From NCBI GenBank assembly GCA_944381635.1, contig CALWLY010000010.1, forward strand, positions 29,750-93,749: a DNA stretch of 64,000 nucleotides. Direction: 5' to 3'. Below, piece after piece: positions 1 through 8,029 of the stretch; position 1 is the stretch's first letter, and each line of letters opens with the position of its first letter. The notes beneath the pieces are model-generated. The model saw only the letters and a list, made by a program, of their open reading frames with translations, did not search any database and was not told the origin of the DNA. The DNA comes from an uncultured Lachnospiraceae bacterium. GTDB lineage: Bacteria > Bacillota > Clostridia > Lachnospirales > Lachnospiraceae. A program made the position numbers and the translations under genes.

Positions 1-257
1 ATATGACCCGTGTACAGAAGGAACGTTTTTTCAACGAAGAAGACTACATCCGTCTGAAAGATTTTTATATTCTCGACCGCAAAAAAATGAAACTTGCAAG
101 TCCTGATATGCTCATTCTCCATCCCCTTCCCCGTGTCAATGAAATTTCTGTGGAAGTGGATGATGATCCCCGTGCCGTTTACTTCAAACAGGCACAATAC
201 GGCGTCTATGTACGCATGGCACTGATTCTTACCCTGCTGGGAATTCACGTAGACTAA
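1..257 (+). CDS. pyrB: Aspartate carbamoyltransferase catalytic subunit, C-terminal part (cut by window edge)
   Basis: Only the last 84 or so codons are inside the window, in the frame whose first full codon starts at base 3. The piece carries the ATCase C-terminal signature [11 protein letters not shown], followed by [21 protein letters not shown], split here as [13 protein letters not shown] and VYVRMALI. The Pro-Leu-Pro loop binds carbamoyl phosphate and aspartate in this family. The enzyme makes N-carbamoyl-aspartate, the second step of pyrimidine synthesis, in the cytoplasm. The gene ends 12 bases before pyrI, so catalytic and regulatory chains are co-transcribed and probably form the class B type holoenzyme. 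The ATG at base 3 is an internal Met, not the start. Confidence 0.95.
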   Translation, partial: MTRVQKERFFNEEDYIRLKDFYILDRKKMKLASPDMLILHPLPRVNEISVEVDDDPRAVYFKQAQYGVYVRMALILTLLGIHVD

Positions 258-269
258 GGAGGTTCCAAA

Positions 270-704
270 ATGTTGAATGTAGGAAAAATTGAAGAGGGAT
301 TTGTTCTCGATCATATTCGGGCCGGCATGAGCCTTTCCATTTATCATCATCTGCAGCTGGACAAGCTGGACTGCACCGTAGCCATTATCAAAAATGCGCG
401 CAGCAATAAAATGGGACGCAAGGATATATTAAAAGTAGAATGTGATATCGATAAGCTCGACCTTGACGTTCTGGCCTTTATAGACCATAATATTACTGTA
501 AATGTGATCAAAAACTGCGAAATCGTAGAGAAAAAAGAGCTGGTTCTTCCCAAGGAAGTAAAAAATGTTATCCGCTGCAGGAATCCACGCTGCATCACTT
601 CCATCGAGCAGGGACTTCCTCACATTTTTGTTCTCTCCGATGAAAAAAAGGAAATTTACCGCTGCAAATACTGCGAAGAAAAAGTAGACAGAAAAAAACT
701 GTAA
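270..704 (+). CDS. pyrI: Aspartate carbamoyltransferase regulatory subunit
   Basis: This 144-residue protein is close to the usual PyrI length of about 150. The N-terminal allosteric domain (about 1-95) binds nucleotides. The C-terminal zinc domain shows the expected four cysteines, Cys103 and Cys108 (CRNPRC) and Cys132 and Cys135 (CKYC), which hold zinc and contact the catalytic chain. The ATG at 270 follows a strong ribosome binding site (AAGGAGG, 257-263) that overlaps the end of pyrB, consistent with coupled translation. Its job is feedback control of the pyrB product by nucleotides. A separate regulatory chain is known in a subset of Firmicutes, while Bacillus lacks it. Confidence 0.95.
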   Translation: MLNVGKIEEGFVLDHIRAGMSLSIYHHLQLDKLDCTVAIIKNARSNKMGRKDILKVECDIDKLDLDVLAFIDHNITVNVIKNCEIVEKKELVLPKEVKNVIRCRNPRCITSIEQGLPHIFVLSDEKKEIYRCKYCEEKVDRKKL

Positions 705-728
705 TCACTTTCTGAAAGGAGCTCGTGA

Positions 729-1103
729 ATGAAAAGTACAGAATCTTCCGAAAACTATCTGGAAGCCATCCTTATGCTGAAAGAAAAAAATGGGCTGGTT
801 CGTTCTATCGACGTCGTCCATCACATGGGATTTTCCAAACCCAGTGTCAGCCATGCCATGGGTCTTCTTCGCCAAAATGGCCTGATCACCATGGATAAAG
901 AAGGCTGGATCGAGCTCACAGAAGACGGTTATGCCATCGCATCCAGCATTTATGAGCGACATCGCCTCATCTCCAGCTGGCTCGTTGCCCTTGGCGTCAG
1001 TCCGGAGACAGCTGCCGAAGATGCCTGCCGCATGGAACATGACCTCAGTGATGAAACCTTCCAGAAACTGAAAGAACATATCCAGGGAAAACTGCAAAAA
1101 TAG
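729..1103 (+). CDS. DtxR/MntR-family metal-dependent transcriptional regulator (short form)
   Basis: A 124-residue protein with an N-terminal winged helix-turn-helix (about 1-65; YLEAILMLKE, then recognition-helix region FSKPSVSHAMGLL). A DtxR-type dimerisation segment follows, with the metal-ligand style patterns IYERHRLISSWL and CRMEHDLSDETF. It lacks a C-terminal SH3/FeoA-like domain, so it resembles MntR more than DtxR. These regulators repress manganese or iron uptake genes when the metal is bound. An AGGAG ribosome binding site lies just before the ATG. It sits 24 bases after pyrI and may be read from the same transcript. No metal transporter is adjacent, so the target genes and metal cannot be named. 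Confidence 0.85.
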   Translation: MKSTESSENYLEAILMLKEKNGLVRSIDVVHHMGFSKPSVSHAMGLLRQNGLITMDKEGWIELTEDGYAIASSIYERHRLISSWLVALGVSPETAAEDACRMEHDLSDETFQKLKEHIQGKLQK

Positions 1104-1160
1104 CATCCGTGCATCAAGGCATGAAACCTATGCATCTGAATGCCGGCCCTGAGATAAAAA

Positions 1161-1284
1161 GTGTGCACTGAAGTGCACACTCGCGCCGAGCGCGGTTGCC
1201 ATCAGGCAACGTACTACTTTTCGCGCGAGTGCGATTTATAATTTCTTATACATCAGGAAAGGAACTTTCCTGATGTATAAGAAA
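1161..1284. repeat. Composite intergenic repeat, copy A
   Basis: Three structured parts lie together between two convergent genes. Bases 1161-1180 form a short palindrome (GTGTGCACT/AGTGCACAC). Bases 1181-1233 hold a GC-rich block whose ends CACTCGCGC and GCGCGAGTG are inverted repeats, with a small GCCATCAGGC hairpin inside. Bases 1242-1284 form a perfect 20-bp stem with a 3-base loop. The same block order is seen at 40239-40370, with partial copies at 40151-40220, 40471-40589 and around 25800-25959. It is a non-coding repeat family; its function is unknown. Confidence 0.7.
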
Positions 1285-1325
1285 AGCCGATGATCTGTGA
1301 TTATTCACAAGTTCATCGGCTTTTT
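1283..1325. terminator. Bidirectional intrinsic terminator between the DtxR-type gene and the DUF368 gene
   Basis: The arms AAGCCGATGA (1284-1293) and TCATCGGCTT (1313-1322) pair, followed by T-runs on both strands. It can end the plus-strand pyrB-pyrI-regulator transcript and the minus-strand DUF368 transcript. Its minus-strand U-tract overlaps the long hairpin at 1242-1284. Confidence 0.75.
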
Positions 1326-1374
1326 GTTTGACGAAAATTTCATTTCCTGTTGTAAAAATGTGATAATGCCTGCT

Positions 1375-2211
1375 TTAAGCCAGACCGGCACTCTGCTCTT
1401 TTCCGGAAAGCATCCGTATGGCAAAGTACCCCAGGAACAACATAAGCAGGCAGACAGGTATCTGCATTCCCTCAGGGATTCCCGGAAATACCTGAGCCAT
1501 GGAGGCAATCACGAACCCCAGAATAACAAGATAGGACGGCTGAGGATATTTTTCCAGAATCCTGGTGAGCAGTTTGGTAATAAAAAGAATTCCCAAAAGC
1601 AGCCCTGCCCCTAACGGCAGAAGAAAGGAAAAAGACAATTCTGTCAAAGCATGCATAAGCTCCTCATAAAGTCCCATCATAAGAAAGAGATAAGAGACGC
1701 TGATTCCCGGCAGTACCAGGGCTATTGCCGCCACAAAACCTGCCGGCAGAAGAAAAAGAAAACTTTGGCTCTCCCGGGCGCTCTGCATCTGCGTTCCAGC
1801 AAAAACATCGGACTGGAAAATCACAGAAAATAACAGCACCGAGACAACTCCTATCAAAATATATCCCGGTATTTTCCAGGAAAAACTTTTTATCTTTGCC
1901 TGTCTGCAGATCAGCGGAACTCCTCCTGCCACAGCTCCTGTAAAAAAATACAGCATAGGCATGGGATAACGTTCTATAAGTCCGGAAAGCGGCTTTGCAA
2001 ACAGCAGCATCCCGATGCCGCCTCCCAGGCAGAACACAAGCAGAAAGAAAAAATTTTCTTTTTTATTTTGAGAAAAACGGCTCACTGCATCCGTCAGCCG
2101 CTTGTATATTCCAAGAATCATTGCCATAGACCCGCCGCTTACCCCGGGGACAAGCATGGTTCCTCCCACAATCATCCCCTTAAATGCCGCTATTGTCCTG
2201 TCACGCTTCAT
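1375..2211 (-). CDS. DUF368 membrane protein (PopT-type undecaprenyl-phosphate transporter)
   Basis: A 278-residue, very hydrophobic protein with about eight membrane segments. It carries the DUF368 signature near the N-terminus (GMIVGGTMLVPGVSGGSMAMI) with a second related GISVSYLFLMMG-type repeat midway (VLPGISVSYLFLMMGLYEEL), an internal pseudo-duplication typical of the family. DUF368 proteins have been shown to return the lipid carrier undecaprenyl phosphate across the membrane for wall synthesis. The ATG at 2211 has a clear AGGAGG site 6 bases upstream. It is the third gene after the PiT permease and PhoU-like genes in the same direction. The link to phosphate transport is suggestive but the 90-base gap could hold its own promoter. 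Confidence 0.85.
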   Translation of the reverse strand: MKRDRTIAAFKGMIVGGTMLVPGVSGGSMAMILGIYKRLTDAVSRFSQNKKENFFFLLVFCLGGGIGMLLFAKPLSGLIERYPMPMLYFFTGAVAGGVPLICRQAKIKSFSWKIPGYILIGVVSVLLFSVIFQSDVFAGTQMQSARESQSFLFLLPAGFVAAIALVLPGISVSYLFLMMGLYEELMHALTELSFSFLLPLGAGLLLGILFITKLLTRILEKYPQPSYLVILGFVIASMAQVFPGIPEGMQIPVCLLMLFLGYFAIRMLSGKEQSAGLA

Positions 2212-2303
2212 GAAAGACCTCCTTTTCCTGCAGGCTTATCTTTCCTGCAGAAATTTAACTGATTATATAAATTGTATGTGTAAACCATAAAATTATACTG
2301 CCA

Positions 2304-2927
2304 TCAAGTATTTTTCATCATGATACTTTCCACCACATTCGCTACATGTTCGCAGGCGTCCGCACATTTTTCCAGATAATCGTAAATTTCTCTCCACGCA
2401 ATGATGTGCAGCGGATCCGTGCTTTGTGTATGCAGTTTTCTCATATTCTCAATATAAAGCTGATCGGCTTCTTCCTCCAGAGAATTAATCTTGATAATAA
2501 TCTCCTTCAATTTTCCCAAATGGCGGAAATTTCTGAATTCCCGCATAAGCACTCCCATTTCCTGACAGCAGGCATTTACCGTTTCCAGAAGCTTTTCCGC
2601 CTCAGGAAGAATGACGGTTACATTATTGATATAAACTCTGATCAGTACATCTTCGATTTTATCCGTAACCTCATCAATATTCTGGCTGAGCATTACGATA
2701 TCCTCCCGCTCAATAGGAGTGATGAAGGCCTTTGAAACCCTGTCTGTAAGCTGATGTTTCAAATCATCTGCCCTATGTTCAATTTCATGGAGCTGACTGA
2801 GTTTTTCATCAATCTCCTCCGGTTTAAAATCAAGCATTACGTTTTTAAGAAGCTCTGCCGCCTGGCATGCTGCCTGCGCACATTCCATAAAATTATCAAA
2901 ATAAAAGGCATCCTGTTTTTTAGACAT
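2304..2927 (-). CDS. PhoU-like DUF47 protein, phosphate-permease accessory
   Basis: A 207-residue all-helical cytoplasmic protein of the DUF47/TIGR00153 family, distantly related to PhoU. Acidic helices carry the EIEHRADDLKHQL and INSLEEEADQLYIENM patterns, thought to bind metal. Family members usually sit beside a PiT-type phosphate permease and are believed to control its activity. Here the permease gene is immediately upstream, 105 bases away on the same strand. The start ATG at 2927 has an AGGAGAG site a few bases before it. Length and composition match the family; the exact role remains unproven in most bacteria. Confidence 0.85.
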   Translation of the reverse strand: MSKKQDAFYFDNFMECAQAACQAAELLKNVMLDFKPEEIDEKLSQLHEIEHRADDLKHQLTDRVSKAFITPIEREDIVMLSQNIDEVTDKIEDVLIRVYINNVTVILPEAEKLLETVNACCQEMGVLMREFRNFRHLGKLKEIIIKINSLEEEADQLYIENMRKLHTQSTDPLHIIAWREIYDYLEKCADACEHVANVVESIMMKNT

Positions 2928-3032
2928 TTCTTTCTCTCCTGTGTTGATAAAAACAATTAAAACCTCAAAAGGTGTACAGTTCCTGATAACTGCATGCTGC
3001 TCTGCATGAAAGGCCCACGTATCTTTGTCGCC

Positions 3033-4085
3033 CTAAAACAGAACCATAAACAATTTTGCCATGAAGAAACTGATCAGTCCGCAGCCCGGAAAAGTAAAAA
3101 TCCAGGTCAGCATCATATCTCTTACCACGCCAAAATTGATGGCAGACAGTCTTTTTACTGCACCTACGCCCATTATGGCGCTTGTCTTCGTATGTGTCGT
3201 GGAAACCGGTATTCCGAAAACACTGGAAAGCAGCAGACATCCGGCACCTGCCACATCCGCGGAAAAACCCTGATATCTTTCCAGTTTTACCATATCCATT
3301 CCCACAGACTTAATAATTTTCTCTCCGCCTACGCTGGTTCCGGCAGCCATAACCACACTGCATAAAAGCATCAGCCATACAGGTATCTGCATACCTTCCA
3401 CGCTGCCTCTTCCGCCTGCAAACGCCAGTCCAAGGAAAAGAACGCCGATAAATTTCTGTCCGTCCTGTGCTCCATGCATAAAACTCATGGCTGCAGCACC
3501 GACAATCTGCGCTCCTTTGAAAAAACGGTTCATTTTCTGTCTTTCTTTATTCCAGCACAGAAAGGTAACCAGTTTTCCGGTAATCCATCCGCTGAAAAAA
3601 CCAAGAGCCAGGCTCAATACCAGTCCGTAAAGAACTTTTGCCCACTCCTCAAAGTTGATGCCTCCGATTCCCTGCTGTATAGCGATGGCAGCTCCGGAAA
3701 GACCCGCGATCAGACTGTGACTTTCACTTGTGGGAATTCCAAACCAGGAAGCTCCGACGCTATATACTACAATGGAAAGCAACGCCGCGCAGAGAGCAAT
3801 CAGCGCGTACTGAGTATTGTCTCCGAAATCCACCATATTGCTGATTGTGGAAGCTACGGAACTGTTTATCTGTGTCATGACAAAAACACCCAGAAAATTA
3901 AACACCGCACTCATCCAGATTGCTGCACGCACATCCAGACACCTTGTGGTAACACAGGTGGCAATGGCGTTGGGCGCATCCGTCCATCCATTCACAAAAA
4001 TAACTCCAAGAGTCAGGCAGATTGTAACTGCCAGTACCGGGTTAGAAGCGGCTTCCCTTATAAAAAATGCAAATGAAGTATCCAT
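3033..4085 (-). CDS. pit: PiT-family inorganic phosphate permease
   Basis: A 350-residue membrane protein with about ten membrane segments. It has both PiT signature repeats, one near residue 32 (NGWTDAPNAIATCV) and the other in the C-terminal half (GIPVSTTHTKTSAIMGVG). GIPTSESHSLIAG in the first half pairs with the latter as the family's inverted repeat. It imports phosphate with protons or sodium as a low-affinity constitutive system. It is followed by its DUF47 partner, although in many Firmicutes the order is reversed. The ATG at 4085 follows an AAAGGATAG ribosome binding region. Confidence 0.92.
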   Translation of the reverse strand: MDTSFAFFIREAASNPVLAVTICLTLGVIFVNGWTDAPNAIATCVTTRCLDVRAAIWMSAVFNFLGVFVMTQINSSVASTISNMVDFGDNTQYALIALCAALLSIVVYSVGASWFGIPTSESHSLIAGLSGAAIAIQQGIGGINFEEWAKVLYGLVLSLALGFFSGWITGKLVTFLCWNKERQKMNRFFKGAQIVGAAAMSFMHGAQDGQKFIGVLFLGLAFAGGRGSVEGMQIPVWLMLLCSVVMAAGTSVGGEKIIKSVGMDMVKLERYQGFSADVAGAGCLLLSSVFGIPVSTTHTKTSAIMGVGAVKRLSAINFGVVRDMMLTWIFTFPGCGLISFFMAKLFMVLF

Positions 4086-4165
4086 TTTATGCTATCCTTT
4101 TTACTCTATGAAATTTTTCTCCTTTTTCCACCCGCTTTACACAAAATGCGGGCAGCACAAAAACA

Positions 4166-4603
4166 CTAACAGTATACAATACCGGACTGCCGTTTTTTCC
4201 CATCTTTTTCTTTCTGGATAAACAATTCGCCAAGATATCTGGCATAATAAAAAAGAAATGCATTCAGATATGCAAAAAAATACCCTTTTTTCCACAAAAA
4301 AAGCATCATAAGTATGGATATCAGAAGCGAGGATCCAATATAGGCTTCCATATCCTGAAAACTTTTTTCGGGCATACGCAAAGTAACCTGCCCTCCCGGC
4401 AGGTACTCCATGTTGCCTGACAGCTTCTCATCCATGCCAAGAACCTGACTTTCTGCTGTCTCTGACTCATTTTTCTGAGTCTGTACAGTCACAGGGTTTT
4501 CTTTTGCAGAAACGATATTCTCCTTTTCCACATACAGGCCGGATAAAAGAAACATGCTCAAAACTACAAGTAAAACAATAGAAACTGTCTTTTTCATTTT
4601 CAT
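4166..4603 (-). CDS. Small membrane protein of unknown function
   Basis: A 145-residue protein I do not recognise. It starts with a basic stretch and a hydrophobic segment (about 5-24), a signal peptide or anchor. A polar acidic region (about 25-85) follows, with LGMDEKLSGNMEYLPGGQV. A second hydrophobic segment (about 91-108, SSLLISILMMLFLW) and an aromatic-rich stretch, YFFAYLNAFLFYYARYLG, precede a basic tail. A good promoter lies upstream at 4641-4670, and AGGAGG is 13 bases before the ATG, rather far. It occupies the place after spoIVB where spo0A is often found, but has no resemblance to it. Function cannot be stated. Confidence 0.6.
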   Translation of the reverse strand: MKMKKTVSIVLLVVLSMFLLSGLYVEKENIVSAKENPVTVQTQKNESETAESQVLGMDEKLSGNMEYLPGGQVTLRMPEKSFQDMEAYIGSSLLISILMMLFLWKKGYFFAYLNAFLFYYARYLGELFIQKEKDGKKRQSGIVYC

Positions 4604-4640
4604 GTTTTCTTCTCTGCCTCCTGTCTGCGAAATTTATTCT

Positions 4641-4670
4641 AAAATATCATTTCTGTCATTCCTTTGTCAA
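4641..4670 (-). promoter_or_regulatory. Sigma-A type promoter before the small membrane protein gene
   Basis: On the minus strand TTGACA (4665-4670) and TATTTT (4641-4646) are 18 bases apart. The rest of the 4604-4891 gap between this gene and spoIVB is AT-rich, shows no convincing ORF, and has no strong terminator. Confidence 0.55.
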
Positions 4671-4891
4671 CCTAATCTTTTCTGCCTTTCTCCTTTCGCT
4701 GTTCTTTACGGGCTTCGTTTCCCATCCATATTTCCAGTGTAAAGCTGTTTGGAAATCTTACTTTTTATGATTTTTCACAATAAAATTTTTTCCTCCACTG
4801 TGATTTGTTTCAGGAAATTTCGAAGCCCAGTAAAATTTTCTCCTTTGTGTGGCAGCAGGAAATTACCCGGGTACCTTTTGTCAATATAGTC

Positions 4892-6184
4892 TCACAGCAT
4901 ATTTTCAATGAAAATTCCAAAGCCTCTGGTGGGATCTTTGACCAGCACATGGGTGACTGCGCCTATGATTTTCCCATCCTGTATGACAGGAGAGCCGGAC
5001 ATTCCCTGTACGATACCCCCTGTTTTTTCCATCAGTCTCTCATCGGTAACCTGAATTTCCAGTCCTCTGTTAACATTGTCATGTTCCGGATGGATCGCTG
5101 TGATTTCCACATCGTAAAGCTGCGGCTCTTCCTGTTCTCCTATGGAACACAAAATCTGCGCTTTTCCGGTGTGAATATCCTGTTTCAGTCCTATGGGAAG
5201 GGCCTGGGCCGATACCGACCGGGCTGCTTCTTCCGACACTGTGCCAAAGATGCCTTCCACCGTATTTTCGTCTATCACGCCTATTTTGTTTTTCATATCA
5301 TAGTCAATGACGCCGGTAAGTTCTCCCGGCGTGCCGTTCTGCCCTTTTGTTATGGAAACAATTTCCGTTTTATATAGACTTCCGGTTCCCACATCCAAAA
5401 GCTCTGAAGTATCCATATCATTGATCCCGTGCCCCAACGCTCCAAAGGAACCGTCGTTTCGCAGATACGTCATAGTTCCCACGCCCTGAGCATTGTCCCT
5501 GATCCAGATTCCCAGCTTGTATTCACCGCTCTCATCTGGCTCCGGCTTAACTTTCAGATCGAAGATTTCATCGTTTCTGCGGATTGTCAGAACCATTTCT
5601 CTGCCTCCGCTTTCTTCTATCTGTCTGATAAATTCTTTTTTTCCTTCCACCTCTTTCCCATCCACCTTCAAAATATAGTCTCCGGCCTGCAGAAGGTGTT
5701 TTACAGGCTGCTTTGTGCTGTGATCTTCCCCTGTAAATTCCCCTGTTGCTATAACAAGGATTCCATCCGTCTTAACATAAATACCGATCGGCCTTCCTAC
5801 CGGTATCAGCTTTTCGTCTTCAATCACCTCCACGTTAACCGTTTTAAAAGGAATCATTCCAAACAGCTTCAAATCCATCCGGTATGTGGTAAGATTGTCC
5901 GAATATAAAGTCAGCGGTTCTGCCAGATTGACGGAAATTTCCCTGTTCTCAGAATATAAATTTTTAATTCCGCCTCCCAGAGCCGGAACGAATTCTTCCT
6001 CTTCCTCATACATGGTTCCCGACACCGGAACATGAAAATCCAGTTCTTCCTCCTGTCCGGCGCGTATTTTAATGGAAGCAGGAATTTTTGACCAGATAAA
6101 AAAAGACCAGCCGCCCACCATGCCGGTGACTGCCAAAAGAACCAGAGCCTGAATCCAGCGTTTTTTCTTTTTTGTTCTGTCCAA
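4892..6184 (-). CDS. spoIVB: Stage IV sporulation protease SpoIVB
   Basis: A 430-residue protein with an N-terminal membrane anchor (about 11-30). A PDZ-like domain follows (about 115-200; VGRPIGIYVKTDG and LLQAGDYILKVDG). The C-terminal S55-type serine peptidase domain has the GMSGSP motif with Ser396 as the likely nucleophile and ends in the family pattern HVLVKDPTRGFGIFIENML. SpoIVB is made in the forespore, crosses into the intermembrane space and triggers SpoIVFB-dependent activation of sigma-K in the mother cell. I chose the TTG at 6184 because AGGAGAGG lies about 8 bases before it; no ATG fits the frame nearby. spo0A, commonly next, is absent here. Confidence 0.93.
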   Translation of the reverse strand: MDRTKKKKRWIQALVLLAVTGMVGGWSFFIWSKIPASIKIRAGQEEELDFHVPVSGTMYEEEEEFVPALGGGIKNLYSENREISVNLAEPLTLYSDNLTTYRMDLKLFGMIPFKTVNVEVIEDEKLIPVGRPIGIYVKTDGILVIATGEFTGEDHSTKQPVKHLLQAGDYILKVDGKEVEGKKEFIRQIEESGGREMVLTIRRNDEIFDLKVKPEPDESGEYKLGIWIRDNAQGVGTMTYLRNDGSFGALGHGINDMDTSELLDVGTGSLYKTEIVSITKGQNGTPGELTGVIDYDMKNKIGVIDENTVEGIFGTVSEEAARSVSAQALPIGLKQDIHTGKAQILCSIGEQEEPQLYDVEITAIHPEHDNVNRGLEIQVTDERLMEKTGGIVQGMSGSPVIQDGKIIGAVTHVLVKDPTRGFGIFIENML

Positions 6185-6240
6185 ATCTTCACTTCCTCTC
6201 CTGTTGAAATAAAAAGTGTGCGTATCCTAAGCGGAATATC

Positions 6241-6275
6241 TTTTTTTATGCAAGAGCAACTCTTGCATAAAAAAA
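6241..6275. repeat. Perfect second hairpin overlapping the recN terminator
   Basis: A 16-bp perfect inverted repeat (6241-6256 with 6260-6275, loop CAA). Its A-run arm is, on the minus strand, the U-tract of the recN terminator just upstream. The same arrangement is found at 1242-1284, 25917-25959 and 40322-40370 with different sequences. Confidence 0.7.
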
Positions 6276-6300
6276 GAAGACATAGATTCTATGTCTTCTT
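6269..6300 (-). terminator. Intrinsic terminator after recN
   Basis: On the minus strand a roughly 12-bp stem (AAGAAGACATAG pairing with CTATGTCTTCTT, 6274-6300) is followed by seven T residues. It separates recN from spoIVB, which has its own expression timing. Confidence 0.8.
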
Positions 6301-6328
6301 TAGTATGTGAAAATCTTTCAATTTTACT

Positions 6329-8008
6329 TTAGTATTGTTTTGTCTTTGCTGCCAAATCTTTCAATTCTTTTGCGTTTGCCAAAACGGCATCTGTGATGGT
6401 TTCCGCTCCCAAAAGCCTTGCCAGCTCTTCCAGCACTTCTTTGTCCTTTACCTCGTGGATCCGTGTAATGGTACTGTCCTCCTCGGCGCTTTTTTCAATG
6501 ACAAAGTGATTGTCCGCCATAGCTGCAATCTGAGGCAGATGTGTAATACAGATGATCTGGTGGTCTTTTCCCAGAAAAGACAGCTTTTCCGAAACCTTCC
6601 AGGCCGTTCTTCCGCTGATGCCCGCATCAATTTCGTCAAAAATAAAGACATCCATATCTTCGGAACCTGCCGTCACGGTTTTCAAAGCCAGCATGATTCT
6701 GGAAAGCTCTCCGCCGCTGGCCACATTGGCAAGGGGTTTTCTGGGGGAACCGGGATTGGTGGAAATAAAAAATTCCACATCATCCATGCCGTCCGCTCCC
6801 ATTTCTTTTTCTTTGATGCGAACTTCGAAATCTACATGGAGAAAATTCAAATCTGCCAGCGCTTTTTCCAGCTTTCCGGAAAAAATTACCGCCTGACTTT
6901 TGCGGATGGCCGATGCCTGCCTGCATAAATTTTCCAGTTTCTGTTTCTGAGCATCCAGTTCCTGACGCAGTTTTTTCAGATAATCTTCCTGATTTTCCAG
7001 GCGCATAAGCTCCTGTTCTCTTTTCTTTGCATAAGCAAGAATTTCTTTTATACTGCTGCCGTATTTATCTTTGAGACGATTGATCTGATTCAGTCTTTCT
7101 TCCGTTTCCACGAAAAATTCCTCATCAAACTCCATGTCTTCCCGATAATCAGAGATTCCTCTGTTAAAGTCATTCAAAAGAGCCTCAATGTCCTGCAGCT
7201 GTCTGGAAAATTCTTCCAGCGTCTCGTCGTAGGCTGTCACAGACGCCAGCTCCTTTAAGGCCCTTCCTGCCAGCTCTCCTGCCCCGGCTCCGTTTTCATA
7301 TCCGGTCAATGCATAGACATGTGCCAGACTTTCCGCAATCTTTTTGCCATTTACCATGCGCCGGTAATCCTTTTCCAGCTGCTCATCCTCTCCCGTTTTT
7401 AAAGCGGCAGCGGAAATTTCTTCCAATTCAAATCTGGCAAGGGAAAGCTCTCTGTTTCGCGCCTGTCCGTCCAACACATTTTCTTTTAATTCCTGCTGCA
7501 ATTTCAGATATTTCTGATAGCATTCCCGAATCTGCCGTTTTAAATCAGAAATTTCTTCACCGGAAAATTCATCCAGAATTTCCAGATGTTTCCGCGGTTT
7601 TAACAAAATCTGGCTGTCGTGCTGTCCATGAATATCAATCAGCATTCCCGCAAGCTCTCTCACCAGCCTGGTGTTCACATTCTCTCCGTTTACCTTGCAG
7701 ACACTTCTGCCTGGCATGATCCGCCGCTGTAGGATAATCACTCCGTCTTCCACGGGAATATCAAGAGCCGCAATCTTTTCCAGCACTTCTTTTTTCCCCA
7801 CCTGGAAAACAAGTTCGATCAGGGCGTACTCCTCTCCTGTGCGGATCATATCCTTGTCTGCCTTTGCGCCAAGCGCCAGATTCACAGAACCTAATATAAT
7901 GGATTTACCGGCGCCCGTTTCACCCGTAAGGATGTTGAGCCCCGGTCCAAAGAAAACCTCTGTCTCCTGGATCAATGCCAGGTTTTTTACATGTAAACTA
8001 ACTAACAT
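6329..8008 (-). CDS. recN: DNA repair protein RecN
   Basis: A 559-residue SMC-like ATPase of full family length. The Walker A motif GETGAGKSIILG is near residue 30. Two long coiled-coil arms fill about 150-360. The ABC signature ASGGELSRIMLALK and Walker B region VFIFDEIDAGISGRTA lie near 430-465, followed by the ITHLPQIAAMAD switch histidine. RecN tethers and protects broken DNA ends during double-strand break repair. It is 21 bases after argR, a gene pair conserved in Firmicutes, and is closed by a terminator. Confidence 0.96.
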   Translation of the reverse strand: MLVSLHVKNLALIQETEVFFGPGLNILTGETGAGKSIILGSVNLALGAKADKDMIRTGEEYALIELVFQVGKKEVLEKIAALDIPVEDGVIILQRRIMPGRSVCKVNGENVNTRLVRELAGMLIDIHGQHDSQILLKPRKHLEILDEFSGEEISDLKRQIRECYQKYLKLQQELKENVLDGQARNRELSLARFELEEISAAALKTGEDEQLEKDYRRMVNGKKIAESLAHVYALTGYENGAGAGELAGRALKELASVTAYDETLEEFSRQLQDIEALLNDFNRGISDYREDMEFDEEFFVETEERLNQINRLKDKYGSSIKEILAYAKKREQELMRLENQEDYLKKLRQELDAQKQKLENLCRQASAIRKSQAVIFSGKLEKALADLNFLHVDFEVRIKEKEMGADGMDDVEFFISTNPGSPRKPLANVASGGELSRIMLALKTVTAGSEDMDVFIFDEIDAGISGRTAWKVSEKLSFLGKDHQIICITHLPQIAAMADNHFVIEKSAEEDSTITRIHEVKDKEVLEELARLLGAETITDAVLANAKELKDLAAKTKQY

Positions 8009-8029
8009 ATCTCTCCTGTTTGTGATTTT

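Noticed and set aside
1161..1325. CRISPR-like repeats
   Set aside because: The repeated blocks are structured palindromes with no equal-length spacers; no cas gene is near. No CRISPR array was seen in the window.
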